Source: Acidocella sp. (lineage in GTDB: Bacteria; Pseudomonadota; Alphaproteobacteria; Acetobacterales; Acetobacteraceae). Taken from it: 64,000 nucleotides of DNA. Positions 18,496 to 27,689 of the stretch are shown here, in pieces; within the stretch, counting starts at the first letter, position 1, and each line of letters begins with the position of its first letter. The notes beneath the pieces were generated by a model, which was given only the letters and a program-made list of their open reading frames with translations, was not told the DNA's origin and ran no database searches. Location: assembly GCA_026224875.1 (NCBI GenBank), contig JAMFRU010000037.1:31402-95401 (forward strand). The letters are read 5' to 3'. A program made the translations under genes and the position numbers.

Positions 18496-18520
18496 ATTAT
18501 GACATCTGTACTGTCATAAT
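18496..18520. promoter_or_regulatory. Palindrome upstream of gltD
   Basis: ATTATGACA-TCTGTAC-TGTCATAAT, perfect 9-bp arms. Confidence 0.5.
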
Positions 18521-18645
18521 GATAAAAAAACCCTGGTAATCAGCCGGAAACCACGTTATTAACTTCACACAATAGGGGAGGGCGGCGCAATGAGTTTGCG
18601 CCGCTCCCGCCGCTGTCGAGGATCTCTAATAACGGGGCGAACACC

Positions 18646-20079
18646 ATGGCCGAGCGCATGCTGAAATTCACCACCTTGCCGCAGCAGACGCCCAACAAGC
18701 GCGCGGTCACCGTCCGCCGGGAAGATTTCGACGAGATTTACGAGGAATTCGAGCCGCCCCAGGCCGAAGACCAGGCCAGCCGCTGCAGCCAGTGCGGCAT
18801 CCCGTTTTGTTCGGTCAATTGCCCGCTCGGCAACAACATCCCCGATTGGCTGAAGCTGACCACCGAGGGACGACTGGAAGAGGCCTATGAGCTTTCGGCC
18901 GCCACCAACACCTTCCCCGAAATCTGCGGCCGCATCTGCCCGCAGGACCGGCTGTGCGAAGGCAATTGCGTTATTGAGAAGGGTTTTGAGTCCGTCACCA
19001 TCGGGGCAGTCGAGCGGTATATTACCGACACCGCGTTCGAAAAGGGCTGGGTCAAACCGATCCGCCCGGCGCAGGAGCGGGGCGAGAGCATCGGCATCAT
19101 CGGCGCTGGGCCCGCTGGCCTTGCCGCGGCCGAAGCCCTGCGCAGCCGGGGCTATCAGGTGACCGTGTATGACCGGCACGACCGCGTCGGCGGGCTGCTG
19201 ATCTACGGCATACCCGGCTTCAAGCTGGAAAAAGACATCGTGCTGCGGCGCTGGAGATGGCTTGAGGACGGCGGCATCAAATTCGTGCTCAACGCCGATA
19301 TCGGCGGCGCCATGACCTTCGCCGCCATGCGCAAAAGCCATGACGCGATTCTGGTCGCGACCGGTGTGTATAAATCGCGCGAGCTTGGCGGGCCCGGTGC
19401 CGGGCTTTCCGGGATTGTCCCGGCGCTCGACTATCTGATCACCTCCAACCGCAAGGGCCTGGGCGATGCCGTGCCGGATTACGACTCCGGCCATTACAAT
19501 GCCGAGGGCAAGGATGTGGTGGTCATCGGCGGCGGCGATACGGCCATGGATTGCGTGCGCACGGCGGTGCGCCAGAACGCCAAATCCGTGACCTGCCTGT
19601 ACCGGCGCGACAAGCAGAACATGCCGGGCTCGCTCCGCGAGGTAACCAACGCCGAAGATGAAGGCGTGGTGTTCACCTGGCTCTCCGCCCCCGAAGCTTT
19701 TCTCGGCGACGACAAGGTAACCGGTGTGCGCGCCATGCGCATGCATCTCGGCCTGCCTGATGCCTCCGGCCGCCAGTCCGTGGAAGCCATCGAGGGCTCG
19801 TCCTTCACCGTGCGGGCCGATCTCGTGATCAAGGCGCTTGGTTTCGACCCCGAGGATCTGCCCACCGCCTTCAACGAGCCGGAGCTGAAGCTGACGCATT
19901 GGGGAACGTTGAAGACCAATCCGAAGACCTTCGAGACGGCACTCCCCGGCGTGTATGCCGCCGGCGATATCGTGCGCGGCGCCTCGCTGGTGGTGTGGGC
20001 GATACGCGACGGGCGCGATGCCGCGGCTGCTATTCATCATCAATTTGCCCATAGCGTGCAAGCGCAGGCGGCGGAGTAG
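18646..20079 (+). CDS. gltD: Glutamate synthase (NADPH) small subunit
   Basis: 'SRCSQCGIPFC..NCPLGNNIPDW', 'GIIGAGPAGLAAAEALRSRG', 'VVVIGGGDTAMDCVRTAVR'. Confidence 0.97.
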   Translation: MAERMLKFTTLPQQTPNKRAVTVRREDFDEIYEEFEPPQAEDQASRCSQCGIPFCSVNCPLGNNIPDWLKLTTEGRLEEAYELSAATNTFPEICGRICPQDRLCEGNCVIEKGFESVTIGAVERYITDTAFEKGWVKPIRPAQERGESIGIIGAGPAGLAAAEALRSRGYQVTVYDRHDRVGGLLIYGIPGFKLEKDIVLRRWRWLEDGGIKFVLNADIGGAMTFAAMRKSHDAILVATGVYKSRELGGPGAGLSGIVPALDYLITSNRKGLGDAVPDYDSGHYNAEGKDVVVIGGGDTAMDCVRTAVRQNAKSVTCLYRRDKQNMPGSLREVTNAEDEGVVFTWLSAPEAFLGDDKVTGVRAMRMHLGLPDASGRQSVEAIEGSSFTVRADLVIKALGFDPEDLPTAFNEPELKLTHWGTLKTNPKTFETALPGVYAAGDIVRGASLVVWAIRDGRDAAAAIHHQFAHSVQAQAAE

Positions 20080-20083
20080 ACGC

Positions 20084-20284
20084 ATGTTCAACAGCAAGGA
20101 AGTCCCGCCCGTGGCTGTGCTCCTCATCGTGTTCGGCGTGGTGATGTTCGTACTGCTGCCGGGGCTCAAGCTTGGTCCGATTGGCGACGTTGTTGGCGGC
20201 ACCATCGCTTTGGCCGTTTCATTCGCCATGGCTCGGCGCGTTGAGAACACCCAGGCCAAGCGCCATGCTCTCGCCGCCAACTAA
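20084..20284 (+). CDS. Small hydrophobic hypothetical protein between gltD and gltB
   Basis: 66 aa 'MFNSKEVPPVAVLLIVFGVVMFVLLPGLKLGPIGDVVGGTIALAVSFAMARRVENTQAKRHALAAN', fits tightly between gltD stop and gltB start. Confidence 0.6.
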   Translation: MFNSKEVPPVAVLLIVFGVVMFVLLPGLKLGPIGDVVGGTIALAVSFAMARRVENTQAKRHALAAN

Positions 20285-20316
20285 ATTTTACTCGATTTAA
20301 TCTTGGAGTGATCAAG

Positions 20317-23300
20317 ATGACGCAAGAAACCGCAAGTGAATTTCTCGCATCCTGGGAAAAGAATAAGGAAATCCTGCGTGATACCTATAGCCAGGAGCAG
20401 GAGCATGATGCCTGCGGTGTTGGCTTGGTGGCTGCGCTGGATGGCAAAAAACGCCGCGACGTCGTGCAGGCGGGTATCGATGCGTTGAAGGCTTTGTGGC
20501 ACCGCGGTGCTGTGGATGCGGACGGCAAGACCGGCGATGGTGCCGGCATCCATATCGAAATCCCACAGGATTTTTTCGCCGCCGAGGTGAAGCGCGGCGG
20601 TGACCGCCTGCGCGAAGGCCCGATTGCCGTCGGCATGGTGTTCCTGCCCAAGACCGATCTGGGCGCGCAGGAGCGCTGCCGCCAGATTGTCGAAACTGAG
20701 ATTCTGAGCTTTGGCTACCGCATCTATGGCTGGCGTCAGGTGCCCATCGACGTGTCCTGTATCGGCGAAAAAGCCAACGCCACCCGCCCAGAGATCGAAC
20801 AGATCATGCTGTGGAATTCGCGCGGCCTCTCGGAAGATGATTTTGAACGCGAATTATACATCATCCGCCGCAAGATCGAGAAAGCGGCCATCGAGGCGCA
20901 GATCTCGGAGCTGTATCTCTGCTCCTTCTCGTGTCGCTCCATCATCTACAAGGGCATGTTCCTCGCGGCCTCGCTCACGGATTTCTATCCCGATCTGCTG
21001 GACGAGCGTTTCGTCTCGCGCTTTGCCATCTATCACCAGCGCTATTCCACCAACACCTTCCCCACCTGGAAGCTGGCCCAGCCGTTCCGGATGCTCGCGC
21101 ATAACGGCGAGATCAACACCGTTGCCGGCAACATCAACTGGATGCAGAGCCATGAGACGCGCCTGGGCGCCGAAGGGCTCGACGAATTCCTCGATTACGT
21201 AAAACCCGTGGTACAGTCAGGCGGTTCCGATACCGCCGCACTCGATAACGTGTTCGAGCTGCTGGTGCGCGCCGGGCGCGATGCGCCGATGGCCAAGGCA
21301 CTGATGATCCCACCCTCCATCACCAACGACACCTCGATGCCCAAAGCGCATCGCGACATGTTCCATTATTGCAACGCCGTGATGGAGCCCTGGGATGGGC
21401 CGGCCGCGGTGGCCGCGACCGATGGCCGCTACGTGATCGCCGGGCTTGACCGTAACGGTCTGCGGCCTTTGCGTTATGCCATCACCAGGCAGAAAATGCT
21501 GATTGTCGGCTCGGAAACGGGCATGGTGAAGTTCGATGAGGAAGATGTCGTCGAGAAAGGTGCGGTCGGCCCCGGCCAGACCATCGCCGTGGATCTCGAT
21601 GAGCTGAAATTCTACAACGACACCGAATTGAAAGACATGCTGGCCGCGCGCCAGGATTATGGCGCCTGGGTCAAGCGCATCACGGTGATCGACCATATCA
21701 TCAAAACCGACGCGCCGGAGCCGGTGCGGCTCGATGCCGATGGCCTGCGCCGCCGCCAGCTCGCGGTGGGCTTCACCATCGAGGATATGGAGATGCTGCT
21801 CCACCCGATGGTGGCCGATGCGCAGGAGGCCACGGGTTCGATGGGCGATGACGCCCCGCTCGCCGTGCTGTCGGGCAAATACCGGGGCCTGCACCATTAT
21901 TTCCGCCAGAGTTTTTCCCAGGTCACCAACCCGGCGATCGATTCACTGCGCGAAACCCGCGTGATGAGCCTCAAAACCCGGCTCGGCAATCTCGGCAACG
22001 TGCTTGATGAGGACGAGGACCAGTGCGATCTGTTGCAGCTGGACTCGCCGGTTTTGTCCACAGCCGAATTCGAGGCGATGCGCAAAACCATGGGTGATGC
22101 CGCCTGCGTGGTTGACTGCACGTTCAAGGTTGCGAACGGGGAGGGCGGTTTGCGCCGCTCCATCGAACGAATCCGCCGCGAGGCCGAAGAGGGCGTGCGC
22201 GCCGGCTGCACGCATGTTATTCTCACCGATGAAGCGATGAGCCCCGAGCGCGCGCCTATCCCGATGATCCTCGCCACGGGTGCGGTACACACGCATCTCG
22301 TCCGCCAGTCTCTGCGTACGTTTACCTCGCTCAACGTGCGTGCGGCTGAGTGCCTGGATGTGCATTATTACGCCGTGCTGGTCGGCTCGGGTGCCACCAC
22401 CGTCAACGCCTATCTGGCACAGGAAAGCATCGCGGACCGCCATGCGCGTGGGCTTTTTGCCAAGCTGTCCTTGAAGGAATGCGTTTACCGCTACAAAAAA
22501 GCGGTGGACAAAGGCCTGCTCAAAGTGATGTCGAAGCTCGGTATCTCGGTCATCTCCTCCTATCGCGGGGGTTACAACTTCGAAGCCATCGGCCTGTCAC
22601 GCGCGCTTGTGGGAGAATTCTTCCCCGGCATGCCCTCGCGCATTTCCGGCATCGGCCTGCCCGGCATCGCGCATATGGTGCTGGAGCTGCATAAATCCGC
22701 CTGGAGCGGTAATGTCGTGCCGCTGGAAATCGGCGGCCAGTACCGGCTGCGGCGCAATGGCGGCGAGACGCATGCGTTCGACAATAACGCCATCCATCTG
22801 CTGCAAACCGCGGTGGGGACCAACAGCTACAAGGCGTATAAAAAATACTCCGACATGGTGCGCAAGCAAAAGCCGGTAGCGTTGCGCGACCTACTGGATT
22901 TCCGCGCCGATGCCTTCACCTCCATCTCGGTCGATGAGGTCGAGAGCATCACCGAAATCCGGAAACGCCTGCTTGCACCTGGCATTTCTCTGGGTGCCCT
23001 GAGCCCGGAAGCACATGAGACGCTCTCCATTGCAATGAACCGCATCGGCGCGCGTTCGGACTCTGGCGAAGGTGGCGAAGATCCCGCCCGTGCGGAACCG
23101 CGTGCCAATGGCGATAACGCGTCCTCCGCCATCAAGCAGATCGCCTCGGGGCGTTTCGGTGTCACCGCTGAATACCTCAACGATTGCCGTGAAATCGAGA
23201 TCAAGGTCGCGCAGGGTGCCAAGCCGGGTGAGGGCGGGCAGCTGCCCGGCTTTAAGGTCACAGAGCTGATCGCCAAACTGCGCCATGCCACGCCGGGGGT

Positions 23301-24852
23301 GATGCTGATCTCGCCGCCGCCGCATCACGATATCTATTCCATCGAGGATCTGGCGCAGCTCATTTACGACCTGAAACAGATTAACCCGCGCGCCACTGTG
23401 TGCGTAAAGTTGGTCTCGCGTTCGGGCATCGGCACTATCGCCGCAGGTGTGGCCAAGGCAAAAGCAGACTCCATCCTCATCTCCGGCCATGTCGGCGGCA
23501 CCGGCGCCTCGCCGCAATCCAGCGTTAAATACGCCGGCATGCCGTGGGAGATGGGACTTTCCGAAGCGCATCAGGTGCTGATGCTCAACCGCCTGCGCCA
23601 CCAGGTGGTGCTGCGTACCGATGGCGGGTTGAAAACCGGCCGCGACGTGGTGATCGCCGCCATGCTCGGTGCGGAAGAGTTCGGCATTGGCACGGCCTCG
23701 CTCGTGGCCATGGGTTGCATCATGGTGCGCCAATGCCATTCCAACACCTGCCCGGTGGGCGTGTGTACGCAGGACGAAGCCTTGCGCGAAAAATTCGAAG
23801 GCACGCCGGAGAAGGTCATCAACCTATTCTCCTTCATTGCCGAAGAAGTGCGCGAATTGTTGGCTTGGCTCGGCTTTAAGAGCTTGCAGGATATTGTCGG
23901 CCGCACCGATTTGCTGCACCAGGTCAGCCGTGGTGCCGAGTATCTTGACGATCTCGACTTGAACCCCATCCTCGCCCAAGCCGACCCCGGCCCGCATGCG
24001 CGCTATTGCACGCGCGCCGGCCGCAACGAGGTCCCCGAGACTCTCGATGCGCAGATGATCGAGGATGCAGCACCATTTTTCACCAGCGGCGAGAAAATGC
24101 AGCTGCAGTACAACATCCGCAACACGCATCGCGCCATCGGCACGAAGTTCAGCTCGCAGATCGTGGCAAAATACCGCAAGGTGAAGCTGCAGCCGGACCA
24201 CGTTACCGTGCGCCTGCGCGGCTCGGCCGGCCAATCCCTCGGCGCCTTTGCGGTAACCGGCTTAAAACTGGAAGTGCTTGGGGATGCCAATGACTACGTG
24301 GGCAAGGGCCTCTCGGGCGGCACCATCGTTATCCGTCCAAGCCAGTCGTCAAAGCTCAAATCCAACCTCAACACCATCATCGGTAACACCGTGCTGTATG
24401 GTGCCACCTCCGGCGCATTATTTGCCGCCGGCAAGGCAGGCGAGCGTTTCGCCGTGCGCAACTCCGGTGCCACGGCAGTGGTCGAAGGCATTGGCTGCAA
24501 CGGTTGCGAATATATGACTGGGGGCACGGTGCTGGTGCTGGGTGAGGTCGGCGATAATTTCGGCGCAGGCTTCACCGGCGGCATGGCCTTTGTGTACGAC
24601 CGCGAGAAGAAGTTCGAGATGCGCGTCAACCCGGATTCCGTGCATTGGCAGCGTATCGCCAACCCCTATTGGGGCGGGGTGCTCAAAACCCTGGTGGAGC
24701 GCCACACGGCCGAAACGGAAAGCCGCCACGCCGCAACGATGCTCAACGACTGGGACCGCGAATTCCCACATTTCTGGCAGATCGTACCCAAAGACTATAT
24801 CAAGTACTTGCCGGTGCCGCTGGATGAGCAGGCAGAAGCGGCTACGGCTTAA
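20317..24852 (+). CDS. gltB: Glutamate synthase large subunit
   Basis: About 1511 aa; N-terminal glutaminase 'QEHDACGVGLVAALDGK', FMN domain 'SGHVGGTGASPQSSVKYAGMPWEMGL', 3Fe-4S 'CIMVRQCHSNTCPVGVCTQD', GXGXG C-terminal domain. Confidence 0.98.
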   Translation: MTQETASEFLASWEKNKEILRDTYSQEQEHDACGVGLVAALDGKKRRDVVQAGIDALKALWHRGAVDADGKTGDGAGIHIEIPQDFFAAEVKRGGDRLREGPIAVGMVFLPKTDLGAQERCRQIVETEILSFGYRIYGWRQVPIDVSCIGEKANATRPEIEQIMLWNSRGLSEDDFERELYIIRRKIEKAAIEAQISELYLCSFSCRSIIYKGMFLAASLTDFYPDLLDERFVSRFAIYHQRYSTNTFPTWKLAQPFRMLAHNGEINTVAGNINWMQSHETRLGAEGLDEFLDYVKPVVQSGGSDTAALDNVFELLVRAGRDAPMAKALMIPPSITNDTSMPKAHRDMFHYCNAVMEPWDGPAAVAATDGRYVIAGLDRNGLRPLRYAITRQKMLIVGSETGMVKFDEEDVVEKGAVGPGQTIAVDLDELKFYNDTELKDMLAARQDYGAWVKRITVIDHIIKTDAPEPVRLDADGLRRRQLAVGFTIEDMEMLLHPMVADAQEATGSMGDDAPLAVLSGKYRGLHHYFRQSFSQVTNPAIDSLRETRVMSLKTRLGNLGNVLDEDEDQCDLLQLDSPVLSTAEFEAMRKTMGDAACVVDCTFKVANGEGGLRRSIERIRREAEEGVRAGCTHVILTDEAMSPERAPIPMILATGAVHTHLVRQSLRTFTSLNVRAAECLDVHYYAVLVGSGATTVNAYLAQESIADRHARGLFAKLSLKECVYRYKKAVDKGLLKVMSKLGISVISSYRGGYNFEAIGLSRALVGEFFPGMPSRISGIGLPGIAHMVLELHKSAWSGNVVPLEIGGQYRLRRNGGETHAFDNNAIHLLQTAVGTNSYKAYKKYSDMVRKQKPVALRDLLDFRADAFTSISVDEVESITEIRKRLLAPGISLGALSPEAHETLSIAMNRIGARSDSGEGGEDPARAEPRANGDNASSAIKQIASGRFGVTAEYLNDCREIEIKVAQGAKPGEGGQLPGFKVTELIAKLRHATPGVMLISPPPHHDIYSIEDLAQLIYDLKQINPRATVCVKLVSRSGIGTIAAGVAKAKADSILISGHVGGTGASPQSSVKYAGMPWEMGLSEAHQVLMLNRLRHQVVLRTDGGLKTGRDVVIAAMLGAEEFGIGTASLVAMGCIMVRQCHSNTCPVGVCTQDEALREKFEGTPEKVINLFSFIAEEVRELLAWLGFKSLQDIVGRTDLLHQVSRGAEYLDDLDLNPILAQADPGPHARYCTRAGRNEVPETLDAQMIEDAAPFFTSGEKMQLQYNIRNTHRAIGTKFSSQIVAKYRKVKLQPDHVTVRLRGSAGQSLGAFAVTGLKLEVLGDANDYVGKGLSGGTIVIRPSQSSKLKSNLNTIIGNTVLYGATSGALFAAGKAGERFAVRNSGATAVVEGIGCNGCEYMTGGTVLVLGEVGDNFGAGFTGGMAFVYDREKKFEMRVNPDSVHWQRIANPYWGGVLKTLVERHTAETESRHAATMLNDWDREFPHFWQIVPKDYIKYLPVPLDEQAEAATA

Positions 24853-24856
24853 AAAC

Positions 24857-24886
24857 TGCGGCAGGGTGTTCCCGCACCCTGCCGCA
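24857..24886 (-). terminator. Terminator hairpin between convergent gltB and SnoaL-like gene
   Basis: TGCGGCAGGGTG-TTCCCG-CACCCTGCCGCA followed on minus strand by GTTTTT. Confidence 0.75.
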
Positions 24887-24891
24887 CCGGC

Positions 24892-25251
24892 TCAACCGGT
24901 TTTGCGATAAACACTCAGCCGCTGGATCAACCCGGCATCATTGAGCTGGAAAAAATTGGCGGCCTTCATCACTCTCCCACCCGCCAAATGCACATCAATC
25001 TCCACCGCAATGGAACGCTCCCCGGCCACAACGGCGGTGGGTTGGGGCATCGGCCCGCCGGTGGCAAACACATGTGACTCCATCTCGCGAATGGCGGGCG
25101 CGCCCGTAACCTCCTTGCCATCGGGTAGAATAACCACAGCATCCGCAGCGAATAGCGCCATAAAGCGCTCGATGTCGCGCGCCCTCACGGCGGGAAAATA
25201 ATGGTCTGGAATCTCACTTGGCCGCATCTTGATTCTCCCGGTTTCCGGCAA
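24892..25251 (-). CDS. SnoaL/NTF2-like protein
   Basis: 'HYFPAVRARDIERFMALFAADAVVILPDGKEVTGAPAIREM...'. Confidence 0.8.
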   Translation of the reverse strand: MPETGRIKMRPSEIPDHYFPAVRARDIERFMALFAADAVVILPDGKEVTGAPAIREMESHVFATGGPMPQPTAVVAGERSIAVEIDVHLAGGRVMKAANFFQLNDAGLIQRLSVYRKTG

Positions 25252-25312
25252 AAACTGCCGTTTGCGACAGACTGTCTTTTAACCCAACACTACCGGTGGC
25301 ATAGTTTATTCC

Positions 25313-25984
25313 ATGCGAGTCCTGTACCATCTCCCCTTGTCCCCCTATGCGCGCAAGGTGCGGCTGGTTTTGGCGGAAAAGCGCCTGCCGTTTGACCTCA
25401 AAACGGAGAAGGTGTGGGAGCGCCAGCCGGCCTATCTGGAGCTCAACCCGGCCTGCACGGTCCCCACGCTGGTGGAAGACAGCGGCCTGGTCATCCCCGA
25501 TTCGCGGGTCATCTGCGAATATCTGGAAGAAGCCTACCCGGACGTCTGCCTGATCCCGCGCAGCTCCATGGCTGAACGCGTCGAGGCCCGGCGGCTGGAA
25601 GCCTGGTTCGACGAGAAATTCTGGAGCGAGGTGGCCCGCAACCTGCTGTGGGAAAAAACCCTCAAACAATCGCTCAAACTCGGGCCGCCGGATGCCAATG
25701 CCCTGCGTGCCGGCTATGCCAACCTCAAGCAGCATTTAACGTATATCGGCTGGCTCGCTGAACACCGCAGCTGGCTCGCCGGCCCCAACCTAACCGTGGC
25801 CGACTTCGCCGCCGCGGCCATGCTCTCAAGCCTGGACTTTCTGGGGGATGTGGATTGGAGCGTGTCAGCCCCGGCCAAGGATTGGTACGCGCGAATAAAA
25901 TGCCGGCCTAGTTTCCGGGCGATTCTGGCGGACCGGGTGAACGGCATGGCGCCGCCGCCGCATTATCCTGACTTGGATTTTTAA
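25313..25984 (+). CDS. Glutathione S-transferase family protein
   Basis: 'MRVLYHLPLSPYARKVRLVLAEKRLPFDL...NPACTVPTLVEDSGLVIPDSRVICEYLEE'. Confidence 0.92.
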   Translation: MRVLYHLPLSPYARKVRLVLAEKRLPFDLKTEKVWERQPAYLELNPACTVPTLVEDSGLVIPDSRVICEYLEEAYPDVCLIPRSSMAERVEARRLEAWFDEKFWSEVARNLLWEKTLKQSLKLGPPDANALRAGYANLKQHLTYIGWLAEHRSWLAGPNLTVADFAAAAMLSSLDFLGDVDWSVSAPAKDWYARIKCRPSFRAILADRVNGMAPPPHYPDLDF

Positions 25985-26072
25985 GAAGAAAAAATCTGCT
26001 GCTTTTTGAAAAAGACTGCTTCGCGCGCTCGAACCAATGGCGCGCGCTGCGCAGACCAAAAACTTTTTGTGG
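25985..26072. repeat. Single-arm copy related to the 5035-5154 repeat family
   Basis: aatctgctgctttttgaaaaagactgc...gcagaccaaaaactttttg directly after the gst stop; compare agcagctttttgaaaaaagctgcaccaaaaactttt at 5037. Confidence 0.6.
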
Positions 26073-26171
26073 CTTAGGCCATAGGCCCTGACTCCATGGG
26101 ACGCCTCGTCTCGCCATCCCGAACCATTGTTTACCGGTTCGATTAAAATGGCCGAAAAGCCGGCCAAGAAA

Positions 26172-26201
26172 AGCCCCGCCCCCGGTAAGAAGGGCGGGGC
26201 T
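26172..26201 (-). terminator. Rho-independent terminator for the YXWGXW gene
   Basis: AGCCCCGCCC...GGGCGGGGCT, minus strand followed by TTTTCTTG. Confidence 0.75.
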
Positions 26202-26210
26202 CATCAAGCC

Positions 26211-27449
26211 TTACGATTTATGATCCTGGCCAGGCGGGTGCTCCCCACCCTGCGGATGCTGTTCCTGCGGGTGCTGCGCCTGCGGATGCTGGGCTGACTG
26301 CATCGGGTGCTGTGCCTCTTGCGGATGCACCTGCTGCGGATGATAGGCCGGCGGTGCCGGCTTATGCTGCACGGACGGCGCCGCCGGGGAATGATAGGCC
26401 GGTGCCGGCTCATGCTGCACGTTCTCTGCCGGATGGCTCATGCCGCTCGGCTCCACCGCATGCGGCACCTGCTCGGCCGGATGCTGTTGCGGCGCCATGG
26501 CATTCTGCTGGTGCTGTATCCCCGGGGCATTTTGCGGATGTTGCGCTTCCATCGCGTTCGAATGCTGGGCCTCCATCGCATTCTGCGGGTGCTGCCCCCC
26601 CGGAGCATTTTCCCCATGCTGCGGTGTCATCGCATTACCCGCATGCTGCGGCTCTATCTGGTTTGCCGCATGCTGCGGCTGGGGCGTCCATGTCGGCTGG
26701 TTATGCGCCGGCATCACGTTATGTGAGAAATCCGCCGGCCGCACGGTTGCTGCAATCGGCGGGCGGCCATGGTTCTGGTCGGCAAACATCTGCTTGTTGC
26801 CCGCCGCCATATGCTCCTGGCTCATCTGGTTCGATGTGGGCCCAAAATGATGCTCGTTCTGATACGCCATTTGCTGCTGGTCCGGCCGCGCATCGATGCC
26901 GCCATGCCCGCCGTTATAGCTGATGCGGTTGATGGTGATGTTCGTCACATTGCGCTCGTACACGTTGGTTACATGCGTGCCGCCAAAATTATTGGCGTTG
27001 CGGTTGTAGTAGAAATGGTTCTGCTGCCAGTAACCGCCCTCATACCCGTTGCCGCCATAGCCATAGCCGTAATTCACACCGCCGTAGAATCCCACATGCG
27101 GGCCCCAATAGCCGGCATGCCACAGATAGGCGCCGCTATCGCCGTAGCCCCAATAGCCCGGCGTCCACAGCAGGTTCGGCTGCGGCGGCAGCACCCAGGT
27201 GCCCGGCACCCAGTAATAGCCGGCGTCGCTATAGTAGGCCCAGTAGCCAGGTGCCCAGATGTAGCCGGGCTCCGGCAACGGCGGCTGGTCGTACACGGGG
27301 AGCACCGGAGGGGCAAAGGCGACTGAAATACCCACGGCGGAAATCCCGATGGCGATCTGGGCCTGGGCCCGGGAAACCGGCACGGTCGCAACGGCCAGGC
27401 CCAGCATCAGCGGGGCGGCATAGAGCATACGGCGCATTATTTTCTCCAA
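26211..27449 (-). CDS. YXWGXW-repeat secreted protein with His/Gln/Pro-rich C-terminal half
   Basis: Signal peptide; 'GYIWAPGYWAYYSDAGYYWVPGTWVLPPQPNLLWTPGYWGYGDSGAYLWHAGYWGPHVGFYGG'; C-terminal 'AQHPQAQHPQEQHPQGGEHPPGQDHKS'. Confidence 0.85.
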   Translation of the reverse strand: MEKIMRRMLYAAPLMLGLAVATVPVSRAQAQIAIGISAVGISVAFAPPVLPVYDQPPLPEPGYIWAPGYWAYYSDAGYYWVPGTWVLPPQPNLLWTPGYWGYGDSGAYLWHAGYWGPHVGFYGGVNYGYGYGGNGYEGGYWQQNHFYYNRNANNFGGTHVTNVYERNVTNITINRISYNGGHGGIDARPDQQQMAYQNEHHFGPTSNQMSQEHMAAGNKQMFADQNHGRPPIAATVRPADFSHNVMPAHNQPTWTPQPQHAANQIEPQHAGNAMTPQHGENAPGGQHPQNAMEAQHSNAMEAQHPQNAPGIQHQQNAMAPQQHPAEQVPHAVEPSGMSHPAENVQHEPAPAYHSPAAPSVQHKPAPPAYHPQQVHPQEAQHPMQSAQHPQAQHPQEQHPQGGEHPPGQDHKS

Positions 27450-27689
27450 AACTGGCGTGCCAAAACTGGCGTTCGTGGGCGCGCGTTGTTGTAGCTGTAA
27501 ATGTTAGGCGGGCAGGTGGGTTCAACCGGCATCGGACTTAATTCGGCGTAACAACCACCTTCCCACTCCCGCCACAACACCAGCCGCCCATGGCCGTATC
27601 ACGCCCGCTTTCGTACTATTTTGCGGCAGATTGTAACCGGCCGTGACAGTTCACCTTGACGGCACACGCCGGGCACGGGCTGATGGGGC

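Noticed and set aside
18565-20280. 571-aa minus-strand ORF opposite gltD
   Set aside because: Mirror ORF caused by GC-rich codon usage; gltD on the plus strand has full family motifs.
23072-24771. Many short ORFs on both strands inside gltB
   Set aside because: Overlapped by one uninterrupted, motif-complete gltB frame.
26211-26700. Repetitive DNA as a non-coding tandem repeat or CRISPR
   Set aside because: Explained by the repetitive His/Gln/Pro-rich C-terminus of the YXWGXW protein.
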